Of a stretch of DNA of 64,000 nucleotides, positions 1 to 13,925 are shown one piece after another; the stretch's first letter is position 1; each line of letters starts with the position of its first letter. The stretch spans positions 744,001-808,000 of the forward strand of contig NZ_JACVHC010000003.1 of assembly GCF_017976235.1 (NCBI RefSeq). Direction: 5' to 3'. The notes beneath the pieces were generated by a model. It was given only the letters and a program-made list of their open reading frames with translations, did no database searches and was not told where the DNA came from. The position numbers and the translations under genes are program-made. This stretch comes from Pseudomonas anatoliensis. Lineage in GTDB: Bacteria; Pseudomonadota; Gammaproteobacteria; Pseudomonadales; Pseudomonadaceae.

Positions 1-1417
1 CGAGTTGCGCGTCTATGCACCGAACCGTTTTGTGCTGGACTGGGTCAACGAAAAGTACCTTGGGCGCGTCCTCGAACTGCTGGATGAGCACGGCAACGGT
101 ATGGCGCCGGCGCTTTCCTTATTAATAGGTAGCAAACGCAGCTCGGCTCCGCGTGCGGCCCCGAATGCCCCGTTAGCCGCTGCGCAAGCGTCTCTGGCCC
201 ATGCCAACAACGCACCGGCAAGCGTGCCAGCGCCGGCCCCGGCGCCAACTTCGGCGAAGCGTTCGACGCAGAGAACTGCTGAAGTCAGCGAAGAGCCTTC
301 TCGCGACAGCTTCGACCCGATGGCCGGTGCAGCGTCGCAGCAGGCTCCCGTTCGCGCCGAACAGCGCACTGTGCAGGTTGAAGGTGCGCTCAAGCACACC
401 AGTTACCTGAACCGCACGTTCACCTTTGAAAACTTCGTCGAAGGTAAATCCAACCAGCTCGCCCGCGCGGCGGCCTGGCAAGTGGCGGACAACCCAAAGC
501 ATGGCTACAACCCACTCTTCCTATATGGTGGCGTTGGCTTGGGTAAAACTCACTTGATGCACGCGGTGGGTAACCATCTATTAAAGAAGAACCCGAATGC
601 CAAGGTCGTATACCTGCATTCCGAGCGTTTCGTGGCCGACATGGTCAAGGCGCTGCAACTGAACGCCATCAACGAGTTCAAGCGCTTCTACCGTTCGGTG
701 GATGCCTTGCTGATCGACGACATTCAGTTCTTTGCCCGGAAGGAACGTTCCCAGGAAGAGTTTTTCCACACCTTCAACGCCCTGCTTGAAGGTGGCCAGC
801 AGGTCATTCTCACCAGTGACCGCTACCCGAAAGAAATCGAAGGCCTTGAAGAACGCCTGAAATCCCGTTTTGGCTGGGGCCTGACCGTTGCCGTCGAGCC
901 GCCGGAACTGGAAACCCGCGTAGCAATCCTGATGAAGAAGGCCGACCAGGCCAAAGTCGATTTGCCGCACGATGCAGCGTTCTTCATTGCCCAGCGCATT
1001 CGCTCCAACGTCCGTGAGCTGGAAGGCGCGCTGAAACGCGTGATTGCCCACTCGCACTTCATGGGCCGCGACATCACCATCGAGCTGATTCGCGAATCCC
1101 TGAAAGACCTGTTGGCGTTGCAAGACAAACTGGTCTCTGTGGATAACATTCAGCGTACCGTCGCCGAGTACTACAAGATCAAGATTTCCGATCTGCTGTC
1201 CAAGCGCCGTTCGCGCTCGGTGGCACGTCCGCGTCAGGTCGCCATGGCGCTGTCCAAAGAACTGACCAACCACAGCCTGCCGGAAATCGGTGATGTGTTT
1301 GGCGGCCGCGACCACACGACTGTTTTGCACGCCTGCCGCAAGATCAACGAACTTAAGGAATCCGACGCGGACATCCGCGAGGACTACAAGAACCTGCTGC
1401 GTACACTGACCACTTGA
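1..1417 (+). CDS. dnaA: Chromosomal replication initiator DnaA (5' end missing)
   Basis: DnaA binds DnaA boxes at oriC, melts the origin and loads the DnaB helicase. The window begins inside the gene; about 40 N-terminal residues (part of domain I) are missing, and translation is open from base 2. A Pro/Ala-rich linker (domain II) covers about nt 140-330. The AAA+ domain follows, with Walker A GGVGLGKT near nt 527-550 and Walker [10 protein letters not shown] near nt 708-735. The C-terminal DNA-binding domain carries the signature [10 protein letters not shown] near nt 1308-1340. It is followed 39 bp later by dnaN. The identity is certain; only the start is outside the window. Confidence 0.98.
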   Translation, partial: ELRVYAPNRFVLDWVNEKYLGRVLELLDEHGNGMAPALSLLIGSKRSSAPRAAPNAPLAAAQASLAHANNAPASVPAPAPAPTSAKRSTQRTAEVSEEPSRDSFDPMAGAASQQAPVRAEQRTVQVEGALKHTSYLNRTFTFENFVEGKSNQLARAAAWQVADNPKHGYNPLFLYGGVGLGKTHLMHAVGNHLLKKNPNAKVVYLHSERFVADMVKALQLNAINEFKRFYRSVDALLIDDIQFFARKERSQEEFFHTFNALLEGGQQVILTSDRYPKEIEGLEERLKSRFGWGLTVAVEPPELETRVAILMKKADQAKVDLPHDAAFFIAQRIRSNVRELEGALKRVIAHSHFMGRDITIELIRESLKDLLALQDKLVSVDNIQRTVAEYYKIKISDLLSKRRSRSVARPRQVAMALSKELTNHSLPEIGDVFGGRDHTTVLHACRKINELKESDADIREDYKNLLRTLTT

Positions 1418-1456
1418 TGAACACCAGCGCAGCTTATTAAGGCAAGGGACTAGACC

Positions 1457-2560
1457 ATGCATTTCACCATTCAACGCGAAGCCCTGTTGAAACCCCTGCA
1501 ACTGGTCGCAGGCGTCGTTGAGCGCCGACAGACCTTGCCGGTACTCTCTAACGTGCTATTGGTTGTCGAAGGCCAGCAATTGTCGCTGACCGGTACCGAC
1601 CTGGAAGTCGAACTGGTCGGTCGTGTGCAACTTGAAGAGCCGGCTGAAACAGGTTCCATCACCGTGCCTGCGCGCAAGCTGATGGATATCTGCAAGAGCC
1701 TGCCCAACGATGCGCTGATCGACATCAAAGTCGACGAGCAGAAGCTGGTGGTGAAGGCTGGCCGTAGCCGCTTCACCCTGTCGACCCTGCCTGCCAATGA
1801 TTTCCCGACTGTAGAAGAAGGCCCGGGCTCGCTGACCTGCAGCCTGGAGCAGAGCAGACTGCGTCGTTTGATCGAACGCACCAGCTTCGCCATGGCCCAA
1901 CAGGACGTGCGTTATTACCTCAACGGTATGCTGCTGGAAGTCTCCGAAGGCATCATCCGCGCAGTGGCCACCGATGGTCACCGTCTGGCGATGTGCTCGA
2001 TGAAGGCCGATATCGGTCAGCCGGATCGCCACCAGGTGATCGTGCCGCGCAAAGGTATTCTCGAACTGGCTCGTCTGCTCACTGAGCCGGACGGCATTGT
2101 CAGCATCGTCTTGGGTCAGCATCACATTCGCGCCACCACGGGTGAATTCACCTTCACCTCGAAATTGGTCGACGGCAAGTTCCCGGACTACGAGCGCGTT
2201 CTGCCGAAGGGCGGCGACAAGCTGGTGCTGGGCGATCGTCAGGCGCTGCGTGAAGCGTTCAGCCGTACCGCGATTCTGTCCAACGAGAAATACCGCGGTA
2301 TCCGTCTGCAACTGGCCAGTGGTCAGTTGAAGATCCAGGCCAACAACCCGGAGCAGGAAGAAGCGGAAGAAGAAGTGGGCGTTGAATACAACGGCGGCTC
2401 TCTGGAGATCGGCTTCAACGTGAGCTACTTGCTCGACGTGCTGGGCGTGATGACCACCGAGCAGGTTCGTCTGATCCTGTCCGACTCCAACAGCAGTGCG
2501 CTGGTGCAAGAGTCCGACAACGACGATTCGGCTTACGTTGTCATGCCGATGCGCCTGTAA
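1457..2560 (+). CDS. dnaN: DNA polymerase III beta sliding clamp
   Basis: The 367-aa clamp dimerises into a ring around DNA and tethers polymerase III and other replication and repair enzymes. The protein starts MHFTIQREALLKPLQ and ends VMPMRL, the clamp C-terminus at the clamp-loader and polymerase binding face. Length and sequence match the three-domain bacterial clamp. It lies between dnaA and recF in the conserved dnaA-dnaN-recF-gyrB order. The ATG at 1457 is preceded by a purine-rich AAGGGA-type ribosome site. Confidence 0.98.
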   Translation: MHFTIQREALLKPLQLVAGVVERRQTLPVLSNVLLVVEGQQLSLTGTDLEVELVGRVQLEEPAETGSITVPARKLMDICKSLPNDALIDIKVDEQKLVVKAGRSRFTLSTLPANDFPTVEEGPGSLTCSLEQSRLRRLIERTSFAMAQQDVRYYLNGMLLEVSEGIIRAVATDGHRLAMCSMKADIGQPDRHQVIVPRKGILELARLLTEPDGIVSIVLGQHHIRATTGEFTFTSKLVDGKFPDYERVLPKGGDKLVLGDRQALREAFSRTAILSNEKYRGIRLQLASGQLKIQANNPEQEEAEEEVGVEYNGGSLEIGFNVSYLLDVLGVMTTEQVRLILSDSNSSALVQESDNDDSAYVVMPMRL

Positions 2561-2574
2561 ACAGCTGATCCTGG

Positions 2575-6101
<3,527 letters not shown>

Positions 6102-6118
6102 TCCCGGTCGGCACCAAC

Positions 6119-6153
6119 AAAAAAGGCCAACGCATTTGCGTTGGCCTTTTTTT
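6119..6153 (+). terminator. Rho-independent terminator after gyrB
   Basis: A 10-bp perfect stem (6125-6134 paired with 6137-6146) with a 2-nt loop is followed by seven T (6147-6153). It is preceded by a run of A, so it can also act on the minus strand, where the response regulator gene converges. It ends the dnaA-gyrB block. Confidence 0.93.
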
Positions 6154-6168
6154 GTTGGCAGGTCAAAA

Positions 6169-6237
6169 GATCGCAGCCTTCGGCAGCTCCTACATTGATA
6201 TCTTTATCTTGTGTAGGAGCTGCCGAAGGCTGCGATC
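6169..6237. repeat. REP inverted pair (REPIN), GTAGGAGCTGCCG family
   Basis: Two perfect 26-bp inverted copies (6169-6194 and 6212-6237) flank a 17-bp A+T-rich spacer. The unit contains TGTAGGAGCTGCC and AAGGCTGCGATC. Related copies occur at 14842, 36601 and 50231. It lies between the convergent ends of gyrB and the response regulator. Confidence 0.85.
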
Positions 6238-6246
6238 CTTTGATCT

Positions 6247-6966
6247 TTATACTTGTGCCGTCGCCACACTTTCCAGCCGATACCCATACCCATAAATGGT
6301 CAACAACTGCCAGCCGCGATCCGCTGTCAGCCCCAGTTTGTTACGCAGTCGATAGATGTGCGTGTCCAAGGGACGTGACGAGGCGACTTCTTCATGGGGC
6401 CAGAAGCGCTCATACAGATAATCCCGCGACAGCGGTCGGCCGAGGTTGCTGAACAGGCATCGTGCGAGGCGGTATTCGCGTTCGGTCATGACGATCGGTT
6501 TGCCCTCACGGGTGACCGTCAGCTCGGCATCGTCGAACTTCAAATCATTGAAGCTCAGCACTTCGTTCGCTGCGCTGCGTGGCTGGCTGTGGCGGCGCAA
6601 TACTGCGGCGACTCGGGCTTTCAGTTCATTGGGCCGGAACGGTTTGCTGACGTAATCGTCGGCGCCAGCATTCAGGGCCTGGACGATATCGCTCTCGCCG
6701 TCACGGCTGGTAAGCATGATCGCCGCTGGTGGCGCCTCCATGTGTTCACGGGTCCAGCGCAACAAGGCCAGCCCGGTGAGGTCGGGCAGTTGCCAGTCGA
6801 GAATCAGCAGGTCGAAGGTTTCCCGGCGCAACTGTCGCAGCAGGTCTTCACCGCGTTCGAAGCTATGTAGCGACCAAGGCTGTTCTCCGGGTTCGGCCAT
6901 TTGCTGCAGGGTCTGCTCGACCCGGCGCAGTTCGGCAGGTTCGTCGTCCAGTATCGCAACGCGCAT
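6247..6966 (-). CDS. OmpR-family response regulator
   Basis: A 239-aa two-component response regulator. The receiver domain has the acidic pair DD at residues 7-8, the phosphorylation site D57 in LILDWQL, and the K of VSKPF. The C-terminal half is a winged-helix DNA-binding domain ending YGYGYRLE. I chose ATG at 6966 because it gives MRVAILDDE and is preceded by AAGGA about 10 nt away; an in-frame ATG 13 codons upstream adds an unlikely N-terminal tail. It is divergent from the histidine kinase at 7134, its probable partner. The signal sensed is unknown. Confidence 0.9.
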   Translation of the reverse strand: MRVAILDDEPAELRRVEQTLQQMAEPGEQPWSLHSFERGEDLLRQLRRETFDLLILDWQLPDLTGLALLRWTREHMEAPPAAIMLTSRDGESDIVQALNAGADDYVSKPFRPNELKARVAAVLRRHSQPRSAANEVLSFNDLKFDDAELTVTREGKPIVMTEREYRLARCLFSNLGRPLSRDYLYERFWPHEEVASSRPLDTHIYRLRNKLGLTADRGWQLLTIYGYGYRLESVATAQV

Positions 6967-7133
6967 ACGCGGTGGTTCCTTGTTGCTGGGGCAGTTGGCC
7001 GTCAACCATAGTCGCTCGGCGATTCTCAGGAAAGTAAGCGGCCCGCCGTTGGTCGACGTCCGCTATGATTCTTCGGGTCAAGTATCAGACCTGTGACCTA
7101 TGAAACTATTCACCACCCCCTGCCCTTTTTCCC

Positions 7134-8666
7134 ATGAATGACCGCAGACGGCATGAAAGCCGCGAGCCAAGCCAGGTGCAGCGACTGTTTCGCCAGTTGG
7201 TGCGCGAGTGGTTGTGGATAAGTCTAGTGCTGTTGCCGCTGACTGCGCTGTTATCTTATCGAGCGCAGGTCAATCTGAATGACGCATCCCCGGGCCTTGG
7301 TGCATTACTCTCGGTGGGCCTCGTGGCTTGTGTTCTTGGGCTGCTGTTGTGGCGTCCTCGCCTGGCCCTTTGGATGACGCTGATCGGTATGGCCTGCGTG
7401 CTGCTGACCAGCGCCGGACTGGCGGAAATCCGCGAGTGGTGGTCGCCGACGCCAGCGGTGCTGGGGATGTTGTTCGGCTATCTGATCTGGAACTGGCGGC
7501 GCCTGAGTGTGGTGCTGACGTACTTCGGTTGGGAGCTGGCGCGGCTGGACAGCGAACCGAAAGTCTTTCCCGAACGCCGCCGCGCACAGTTCACCGGCGC
7601 TGATCACTTGCAGCGCCAGATCATGGCGCTCGAACAAGCCATGAGTCGTACCCGCGATACCCGGCGCTTTATCGCTGACGGGCTGGAATATTTACCCGTC
7701 GCCACGCTCATCAGCGACCCCAAGGGTCAGATCCTTTTGGGCAATCGCAAGGCTCGCGAGCTGTTCGATCATGCTTTGGTGGGTGACGACGTTCTCGATC
7801 AGCTGGCGCTGCTCGGATATCCAGAGTTGTCCACAGCCCCGCGTCCTCTGTTATCCGCACTGCCGTTGCTGGAATTTCGCGATCACAAGGAGCGCAGCCT
7901 GCGCCTTGAGCGTGCTGCGCTGCTGCCGGTGGACGGTGACACGCCAATCGGCTGGCTGCTGAGTTTGACCGACCTGAGTGCCGAGCGCGCCGCCGAGGAA
8001 CAACGCGGCGTTTTGTTGCGCTTCCTCTCGCATGATTTGCGTGCCCCCCATTCGGCGATTCTTGCGTTGCTCGATGTGCATCGTCATCAGGCCGGAGCCG
8101 ATGCGCCATTGTTCGAACAAATAGAGCGTCAGGTTCGCCGGGCTCTGGATCTGACCGACGGCTTTGTGTTGCTGGCGCGGGCTGAATCCGAGGCGTATCA
8201 GTTCCAGCCGACGTTGTTCGGGATGCTGGTGCTGGATGTGCTCGATCAGGCCTTGCCGATCGCTCAGCAGAAACGCATCGAACTGCTGCACGACATGGAC
8301 GAGCAGTCCCAGGAACGGCTGGTGTCTGCTGACCAAGGCTTGCTGACCCGTGCGTTGTTCAATCTGCTGGAAAACGCCATCAAGTACAGCCCGGCTGACA
8401 CCACGATTCAGTTGCGCGTCACGTGTCAGGACGATTGGCTGCGCTGCGAGCTGATTGATCGGGGCAAAGGCATTGCTGCCGCGGAACTGCCCGACCTGTT
8501 CAGCCAATACCGGCGCTTTTCTTCGGCTCAGGGCATTGATGGCGTTGGCCTGGGCCTGTCGATGGTTAAAGCCGTGGTCGATCACCATGGCGGCAGAATC
8601 GAATGCCGCAGTGTGGTCGATCAAGGCACGACGTTCAGGCTTGAGTTGCCGCTGTTCGTTGAATGA
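7134..8666 (+). CDS. Membrane sensor histidine kinase
   Basis: A 510-aa sensor kinase with four predicted membrane segments (about residues 26-41, 55-73, 78-95 and 106-121), a PAS-like region (about 175-280), an HisKA box SHDLRAP with phospho-accepting H300, and an HATPase domain with N-box NLLENAIKYS and G-boxes DRGKGIA and GVGLGLS. It is divergent from the OmpR-type regulator. The membrane part resembles the segment that normally follows a periplasmic CHASE2 domain, but only about 13 residues separate the first two helices, so no CHASE2 domain is present. It contains a perfect DnaA box at 7213-7221. Confidence 0.88.
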   Translation: MNDRRRHESREPSQVQRLFRQLVREWLWISLVLLPLTALLSYRAQVNLNDASPGLGALLSVGLVACVLGLLLWRPRLALWMTLIGMACVLLTSAGLAEIREWWSPTPAVLGMLFGYLIWNWRRLSVVLTYFGWELARLDSEPKVFPERRRAQFTGADHLQRQIMALEQAMSRTRDTRRFIADGLEYLPVATLISDPKGQILLGNRKARELFDHALVGDDVLDQLALLGYPELSTAPRPLLSALPLLEFRDHKERSLRLERAALLPVDGDTPIGWLLSLTDLSAERAAEEQRGVLLRFLSHDLRAPHSAILALLDVHRHQAGADAPLFEQIERQVRRALDLTDGFVLLARAESEAYQFQPTLFGMLVLDVLDQALPIAQQKRIELLHDMDEQSQERLVSADQGLLTRALFNLLENAIKYSPADTTIQLRVTCQDDWLRCELIDRGKGIAAAELPDLFSQYRRFSSAQGIDGVGLGLSMVKAVVDHHGGRIECRSVVDQGTTFRLELPLFVE

Positions 8667-8680
8667 ACAGGCACAAAAAA

Positions 8681-8705
8681 ACCGGCTATATCAGCCGGTT
8701 TTTTT
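8681..8705 (+). terminator. Rho-independent terminator after the histidine kinase
   Basis: A 7-bp stem (8681-8687 with 8693-8699), a 5-nt loop and a T run to 8705, 15 bp after the stop codon. An A run upstream makes it potentially bidirectional. Confidence 0.9.
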
Positions 8706-8834
8706 ACATCCAAAAAAAACTTATGCACCTTTTACGGTGTTTTATGATCTTGAGAAATATATAAGTAAATCAGTAAGTTATATCTAATATTCAAGCTTTT
8801 TCAACAAAAGCGTACACAGGTTATCCACAAAATC
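8706..8834. other. A+T-rich intergenic stretch with a consensus DnaA box
   Basis: About 130 bp between the kinase terminator and the convergent plsC stop. The middle (8707-8810) is strongly A+T-rich, and the perfect consensus DnaA box TTATCCACA lies at 8821-8829. No open reading frame of note is seen. The layout recalls an unwinding element beside a DnaA box, but only one consensus box is present and oriC in pseudomonads is upstream of dnaA, so an origin function is not claimed. Confidence 0.5.
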
Positions 8835-9614
8835 TCAGACAGCGATCTGGTCACTTGCAGCGGGTGCCTGTGGCGCGGGTGGCAATGAACCCATTTCCCG
8901 TTGCGTCTGCTCGTTCCAGGCTTGCACCCGGTCATTCAACGCTGCAATGGCTCGCGGCCCAGTACCTTCGGCGTACATCGGTTCGCCAATGACCACAGTG
9001 ATTACCCCAGACTTCTTCGCCCAACCGGTTTTTGGCCAGAATTTGCCAGCATTGTGTGCAATCGGCAGTACCGGAAGCTCGGCATTCACCGCCAAAGCGC
9101 TGCCACTGCGCGAGAATTTTCCGACAGTGCCGTAGGGCACGCGAGTGCCTTCCGGAAAGATCAGCACCCAGACATTGTCTTTGAGCAACTCATCACCTTT
9201 TGCCGCGACTTGCTTGAGCGCAGCTTTCGGGTTGTCGCGATCAATCGCGATCGGTCGCAGCATGGCCATTGCCCAGCCGAAGAACGGCACGAACAGCAAT
9301 TCGCGCTTGAGCACCTGGCTCAAAGGCGAGAAATAAGCGGAGAGAAAAAACGTCTCCCAAGTGCTCTGGTGGTTCGACTGAATCACGCAGGGCCGGTCTG
9401 GCACGTTATCCGCGCCTTTGATTTCGTAACGGATACCGAGGAACACCTTGGTCAACCACAAGGCGCAACGGCACCAGTACACGTTGATAAAACGATAACG
9501 CGCCTTGAACGGCAAAAAGGGCGCGATGAAAAAGCTCAGGCTGCACCACAACAGAGACGTGGTGCCCAGCAGCAGGTAAAAGAGGAAGATTCTGATGGCC
9601 CGCAGTATCGACAT
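8835..9614 (-). CDS. plsC: 1-acyl-sn-glycerol-3-phosphate acyltransferase (PlsC/HdtS type)
   Basis: It transfers a fatty acyl group to lysophosphatidic acid to make phosphatidic acid at the inner membrane. The 259-aa protein has an N-terminal membrane segment (about residues 8-30), an acyltransferase motif NHQSTWE (an HX4E variant of HX4D) and the second motif FPEGTRV. In P. fluorescens F113 the corresponding gene is known as hdtS and was shown to be a lysophosphatidic acid acyltransferase. It is followed upstream on the same strand by gmhB, as in P. aeruginosa PA0005-PA0006. The C-terminus is rich in Pro and Ala. Confidence 0.92.
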   Translation of the reverse strand: MSILRAIRIFLFYLLLGTTSLLWCSLSFFIAPFLPFKARYRFINVYWCRCALWLTKVFLGIRYEIKGADNVPDRPCVIQSNHQSTWETFFLSAYFSPLSQVLKRELLFVPFFGWAMAMLRPIAIDRDNPKAALKQVAAKGDELLKDNVWVLIFPEGTRVPYGTVGKFSRSGSALAVNAELPVLPIAHNAGKFWPKTGWAKKSGVITVVIGEPMYAEGTGPRAIAALNDRVQAWNEQTQREMGSLPPAPQAPAASDQIAV

Positions 9615-9697
9615 GGCGACGTTTACCGTTACGGGGCAATGCCCGTCTGTTCAAGCGCACTCCCGATCAATCCCTGGTCAGGAATTTCAGAAGTACT

Positions 9698-10231
9698 CTA
9701 GTTGTGGATAAGTTCTGCGGCAATCGCCGCGAGATCGTCAAAAATCAGAGTGCCAACCGGCAGGGTTTTGCCCTGAGTCTTTTCGCCTTTTCCGGTCTTT
9801 ACCAAAACTGGCTGTGAATCGACGGCTTTGGCAGCCTCCAGGTCACCAAGGCTGTCGCCGACGAACCAGACATTGGTCAGCGGCACGTTGTAATGCTGCG
9901 CAATGGTTTTCAACATGCCCGGTTTCGGTTTGCGACAATCGCAACCCTCGTCCGGCCCATGCGGACAGTACACGATCAGCCCGACTTCACCGCCCTGCTC
10001 CGCCACCAATGCGCGCAAACGCGCGTGCATGGCGTCGAGGGTGGCGAGGTCGTAGTAGCCGCGAGCAATGCCCGACTGGTTGGTGGCAATCGCCACCGTC
10101 CAGCCGGCCTTGCTCAACTGCGCAATCGCTTCGATCGAGCCGGGCAAAGGAATCCACTCCTCCACCGACTTGATGTAAGCGTCGGAGTCGTAATTGATCA
10201 CTCCGTCCCGATCGAGAATCAGCAGTTTCAA
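9698..10231 (-). CDS. gmhB: D-glycero-beta-D-manno-heptose-1,7-bisphosphate 7-phosphatase
   Basis: A HAD-superfamily phosphatase removing the 7-phosphate of heptose bisphosphate, a step toward ADP-heptose for the LPS inner core. The 177-aa protein has the HAD nucleophile motif LDRDGV, a T/S motif ATNQSG, zinc-binding CPHGPDEGCDC and the late acidic motif VGDSLGD. I chose TTG at 10231 because it gives MKLLILDRDGV and follows a GAGGGA ribosome site that overlaps the glyS stop; a longer start would run through glyS. Its last codons contain a perfect DnaA box (9703-9711). Confidence 0.93.
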   Translation of the reverse strand: MKLLILDRDGVINYDSDAYIKSVEEWIPLPGSIEAIAQLSKAGWTVAIATNQSGIARGYYDLATLDAMHARLRALVAEQGGEVGLIVYCPHGPDEGCDCRKPKPGMLKTIAQHYNVPLTNVWFVGDSLGDLEAAKAVDSQPVLVKTGKGEKTQGKTLPVGTLIFDDLAAIAAELIHN

Positions 10232-10241
10232 CAGCAATCCC

Positions 10242-12296
10242 TCAACCCAGCAGCGAAATGTCGGCAACACCCAGGAACAGGCCACGCAGACGCGCCAGCA
10301 GCGCGTAACGGTTGGCTCGCACTTTGGCGTCTTCGGCATTGACCATTACCGCGTCGAAGAACGCATCAACCGGCTCGCGCAGTGCCGCAAGGCGTGCCAG
10401 CGATTCGTTGTACTGACGCGCCGCAGCCATTGGCTGCACAGCCTGATCCGCTTGCTGGATCGCCGAGTACAGCGAGAACTCGTTGGCGTTGTCGAAGTAC
10501 TTGGCTTCAACCACGCTTGGCACGGCGCCTTCAACTTTGCTCAGCAGGTTGGAAACCCGCTTGTTCACCGCCGCCAACGCTGCCGCTTCCGGCAGTTTGC
10601 GGAAGGCTTGCACCGCTTGCACCCGCTGGTCGAAGTCCAGCGCCGAACCCGGCTTCAGGGCACGTACCGACAGATAAGTGGCAACATCGACGCCTTCGTC
10701 TTCGTAACGCGCGCGCAGACGGTCGAAGATGAATTCCAGTACCGACTCATTCAGGCCGGCAGCCTTGACCTTGGTACCGAACGCATTCACGGCGAAAGCC
10801 ACGGCGTCGTTCAGGTCCAGATCCAGTTGTTTCTCGATCAGGATACGCAGCACGCCCAGTGCCGCGCGACGCAGGGCATACGGGTCTTTGCTGCCGGTTG
10901 GCAGCATGCCGATACCGAAGATGCCGACCAGAGTGTCGAGTTTGTCAGCGATCGCAACAGCCGCACCGGTCAGGGTCGCAGGCAGTTCAGCACCGGCACC
11001 GCGTGGCATGTACTGCTCGTTCAGCGCCAGCGCGACGTCTTGCGGCTCACCGTCATTGAGGGCGTAGTAGTAGCCGGCGACACCTTGCATCTCCGGGAAC
11101 TCGCCGACCATTTCGGTGGACAGGTCGCACTTCGACAGCAAGCCCGCGCGGGCAGCCCACGAAGCGTTGCCGCCGATGCGTGCGGCGATGTAAGCCGCCA
11201 GTTTCGAAACGCGCTCGGCCTTGTCATAGACGCTGCCGAGTTTTTCCTGGAACACCACGTTCTTCAGGCGCTCGTTGAACACTTCGAGTTTCTGCTTCTT
11301 GTCTTGCTTGAAGAAGAACTCGGCGTCGGTCAGGCGTGGGCGAACCACTTTCTCGTTACCGGCGATGATCTGCTGCGGGTCTTTGCTTTCGATGTTGGCC
11401 ACAGTGATGAAACGTGGCAGCAACTTGCCGTCGGCATCCAGCAGGCAGAAGTACTTCTGGTTGTCCTGCATGGTGGTGATCAGCGCTTCTTGCGGCACGT
11501 CGAGGAAACGTTCCTCGAACGAGCACACCAGCGGCACCGGCCATTCAACCAGCGCGGTCACTTCGTCGAGCAGCGCCGGCGGAACGATTGCGGTGCCTTC
11601 CTGACGGGTTGCCAGCTCTTCAGTGCGCTTGCTGATGATCTCGCGACGCTCGTTGGCGTCGGCCAGAACATAAGCGGCACGCAGATCGGCGAGGTAGCTT
11701 GCCGGCGAACCGATGCGTACGTTTTCCGGATGGTGGAAGCGGTGACCACGGGAATCACGGCCAGCCTTCTGCGCGAGGATGGTGCAGTCGATGACCTGGT
11801 CACCGAGCAGCATCACCAGCCATTGGGTCGGACGCACGAACTCTTCTTTGCGCGCACCCCAACGCATGCGTTTCGGGATCGGCAGGTCGTTCAGCGAATC
11901 TTCGACGATGGTCGGCAGCAGGCTTGCGGTCGGCTTGCCGGCGATGCTTTGGCTGTAACGCAGCTTCGGGCCGCTCTGATCGATTTCGCTCAGATCGACG
12001 CCGCACTTCTTGGCAAAACCCAAGGCTGCCTGGGTCGGATTGCCTTCGGCGTCGAAAGCCGCCTGACGTGGCGGGCCGTCGAGGTTGATGCTGCGATCCG
12101 GTTGCTGGGTGGCCAGCGCGGTAATCAACACAGCCAGACGACGCGGCGCGGCGTAGACGGTTTTTGCTTCATAGCTCAGGCCGGCAGCTTGCAGGCCCTT
12201 GTCGATACCGGCGAGGAACGCGTCAGCCAAAGTGTTCAGCGCTTTGGGTGGCAGTTCTTCGGTGCCCAGTTCAACCAGAAAATCTTGCGCACTCAT
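10242..12296 (-). CDS. glyS: Glycyl-tRNA synthetase beta subunit
   Basis: The 684-aa beta subunit of the tetrameric alpha2beta2 glycyl-tRNA synthetase, involved mainly in tRNA binding. It starts [20 protein letters not shown], the family N-terminus, and has full length. Its ATG overlaps the glyQ TGA (ATGA), indicating translational coupling. gmhB begins 10 bp after its stop. Confidence 0.97.
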   Translation of the reverse strand: MSAQDFLVELGTEELPPKALNTLADAFLAGIDKGLQAAGLSYEAKTVYAAPRRLAVLITALATQQPDRSINLDGPPRQAAFDAEGNPTQAALGFAKKCGVDLSEIDQSGPKLRYSQSIAGKPTASLLPTIVEDSLNDLPIPKRMRWGARKEEFVRPTQWLVMLLGDQVIDCTILAQKAGRDSRGHRFHHPENVRIGSPASYLADLRAAYVLADANERREIISKRTEELATRQEGTAIVPPALLDEVTALVEWPVPLVCSFEERFLDVPQEALITTMQDNQKYFCLLDADGKLLPRFITVANIESKDPQQIIAGNEKVVRPRLTDAEFFFKQDKKQKLEVFNERLKNVVFQEKLGSVYDKAERVSKLAAYIAARIGGNASWAARAGLLSKCDLSTEMVGEFPEMQGVAGYYYALNDGEPQDVALALNEQYMPRGAGAELPATLTGAAVAIADKLDTLVGIFGIGMLPTGSKDPYALRRAALGVLRILIEKQLDLDLNDAVAFAVNAFGTKVKAAGLNESVLEFIFDRLRARYEDEGVDVATYLSVRALKPGSALDFDQRVQAVQAFRKLPEAAALAAVNKRVSNLLSKVEGAVPSVVEAKYFDNANEFSLYSAIQQADQAVQPMAAARQYNESLARLAALREPVDAFFDAVMVNAEDAKVRANRYALLARLRGLFLGVADISLLG

Positions 12297-13246
12297 TGTG
12301 CAGCCTCCAGCTTGGCCAGTACTTCGTCACGCAGGTCCGGGGTCGCCATCGGGAAGCCCAGCTTGGCGCGCGCCAGCAGGTAGGCTTGCGCAACGGAACG
12401 CGCCAGGGTGCGCACGCGCAGGATGTATTGCTGACGCGCGGTCACCGAGATTGCCCGGCGCGCATCCAGCAGGTTGAAGGTGTGCGAGGCCTTCAGGACC
12501 ATTTCGTAGCTCGGCAGCGGCAACGGCTGGTCGAGTTCGATCAGGCGCTTGGCTTCGCTTTCATAGAAGTCGAACAGTTCGAACAGTTTGTCGACGTTGG
12601 CGTGTTCGAAGTTATAGGTAGACTGCTCCACTTCGTTCTGGTGGAACACATCGCCGTAGGTGACTTTGCCCATCGGACCGTCAGCCCAGACCAGGTCGTA
12701 GACCGAATCTACGCCCTGCAGGTACATGGCCAGACGTTCGAGACCGTAGGTGATTTCGCCGGTCACCGGGTAGCACTCGATGCCGCCCGCCTGCTGGAAG
12801 TAAGTGAACTGAGTCACTTCCATGCCGTTCAGCCAGACTTCCCAGCCCAGACCCCAGGCGCCGAGGGTCGGCGATTCCCAGTTGTCTTCGACGAAGCGAA
12901 TGTCGTGGACCAACGGGTCCAGGCCGACATGCTTGAGGGAGCCCAGGTACAGTTCCTGGAAGTTGTCCGGGTTCGGCTTCAGGACGACCTGGAACTGATA
13001 GTAGTGCTGCAGACGGTTCGGGTTTTCGCCGTAACGGCCGTCAGTCGGACGGCGGCTTGGCTGCACGTAGGCGGCGTTCCAGGTTTCCGGGCCGATGGCG
13101 CGCAGGAAGGTCGCGGTGTGGAAAGTGCCGGCGCCTACTTCCATATCGTAGGGCTGAAGTACCACACAACCTTGCTCGGCCCAGTATTGCTGGAGCGCGA
13201 GGATCAAGTCTTGGAAGGTACGCACGGCTGGCGTAGGCTGGCTCAC
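12293..13246 (-). CDS. glyQ: Glycyl-tRNA synthetase alpha subunit
   Basis: The catalytic alpha subunit charging tRNA-Gly. I chose GTG at 13246, giving [20 protein letters not shown] and a 317-aa product of family length, preceded by an AGGTGA ribosome site; an upstream in-frame ATG would extend it by 44 residues of unrelated sequence and run into the divergent tag gene. It contains the class II-type region [15 protein letters not shown] and the conserved [12 protein letters not shown]. It overlaps glyS by 4 bp. Confidence 0.96.
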   Translation of the reverse strand: MSQPTPAVRTFQDLILALQQYWAEQGCVVLQPYDMEVGAGTFHTATFLRAIGPETWNAAYVQPSRRPTDGRYGENPNRLQHYYQFQVVLKPNPDNFQELYLGSLKHVGLDPLVHDIRFVEDNWESPTLGAWGLGWEVWLNGMEVTQFTYFQQAGGIECYPVTGEITYGLERLAMYLQGVDSVYDLVWADGPMGKVTYGDVFHQNEVEQSTYNFEHANVDKLFELFDFYESEAKRLIELDQPLPLPSYEMVLKASHTFNLLDARRAISVTARQQYILRVRTLARSVAQAYLLARAKLGFPMATPDLRDEVLAKLEAAQ

Positions 13247-13327
13247 GAAATTCACCTGTTTCTTGGGCTGCGATTTAAAGAGCGGGAGTATACCCGATTC
13301 AGTCGCACCTCCACCCCCTGGAGCCTT

Positions 13328-13885
13328 ATGCCACGCTGCTTTTGGTGTACCGAAGATCCGTTGTACATGGCTTATCACGATCAGGAGTGGGGCACGCCGC
13401 TACGCGATGCGCAGGGTTTGTTCGAGTTGCTTTTGCTCGAAGGGTTCCAGGCCGGGCTTTCCTGGATCACCGTGTTGCGCAAACGCGAGCGCTATCGTGA
13501 GGTGTTGTTCGGCTTTGATGTGCAACGTGTGGCGCAGATGAGCGACGCCGAAATCGAAGAATTGATGCTCGATCCGGGGATCATCCGCAACCGCCTAAAA
13601 CTCAATGCCGCCCGGCGTAATGCCCAGGCCTGGCTGGCGCTGGAAGATCCGGTGGCGTTCCTCTGGTCGTTCGTCGGCGGCCAGCCGATCATCAATCATT
13701 TCAAGGATCGCAGCGAAGTCCCGGCGATCACCCCCGAAGCGCTGGCGATGAGCAAAGGCCTGAAAAAGGCTGGCTTCACGTTCGTCGGTCCGACCATTTG
13801 CTACGCGCTGATGCAGGCCTCTGGCATGGTCATGGATCACACCCGCGACTGCGACCGCTACGCGCAGCTCGTCAACGGCGGTTAG
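13328..13885 (+). CDS. tag: DNA-3-methyladenine glycosylase I
   Basis: It excises 3-methyladenine from alkylated DNA. The 185-aa protein carries the zinc-site residues of the family: Cys at residue 4 and His in AYHDQEWG at the N-terminus, and His and Cys in the C-terminal MDHTRDCD. It is divergent from glyQ with 81 bp between starts and leads into lpxL, matching PA0010-PA0011. ATG at 13328 gives [13 protein letters not shown]. Confidence 0.96.
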   Translation: MPRCFWCTEDPLYMAYHDQEWGTPLRDAQGLFELLLLEGFQAGLSWITVLRKRERYREVLFGFDVQRVAQMSDAEIEELMLDPGIIRNRLKLNAARRNAQAWLALEDPVAFLWSFVGGQPIINHFKDRSEVPAITPEALAMSKGLKKAGFTFVGPTICYALMQASGMVMDHTRDCDRYAQLVNGG

Positions 13886-13925
13886 AATGGCCGCCTCGCG
13901 CACAGCACAAGATCAGGAGTGACCT

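Noticed and set aside
8706..8834. Possible second origin or DnaA-dependent unwinding element
   Set aside because: A+T-rich with one DnaA box, but no cluster of boxes; oriC in pseudomonads is upstream of dnaA. Kept only as part of the DnaA-box observation.
10194..12383. A 729-codon plus-strand frame across glyS
   Set aside because: Antisense shadow of glyS and the gmhB start; no motif, and glyS is unambiguous.
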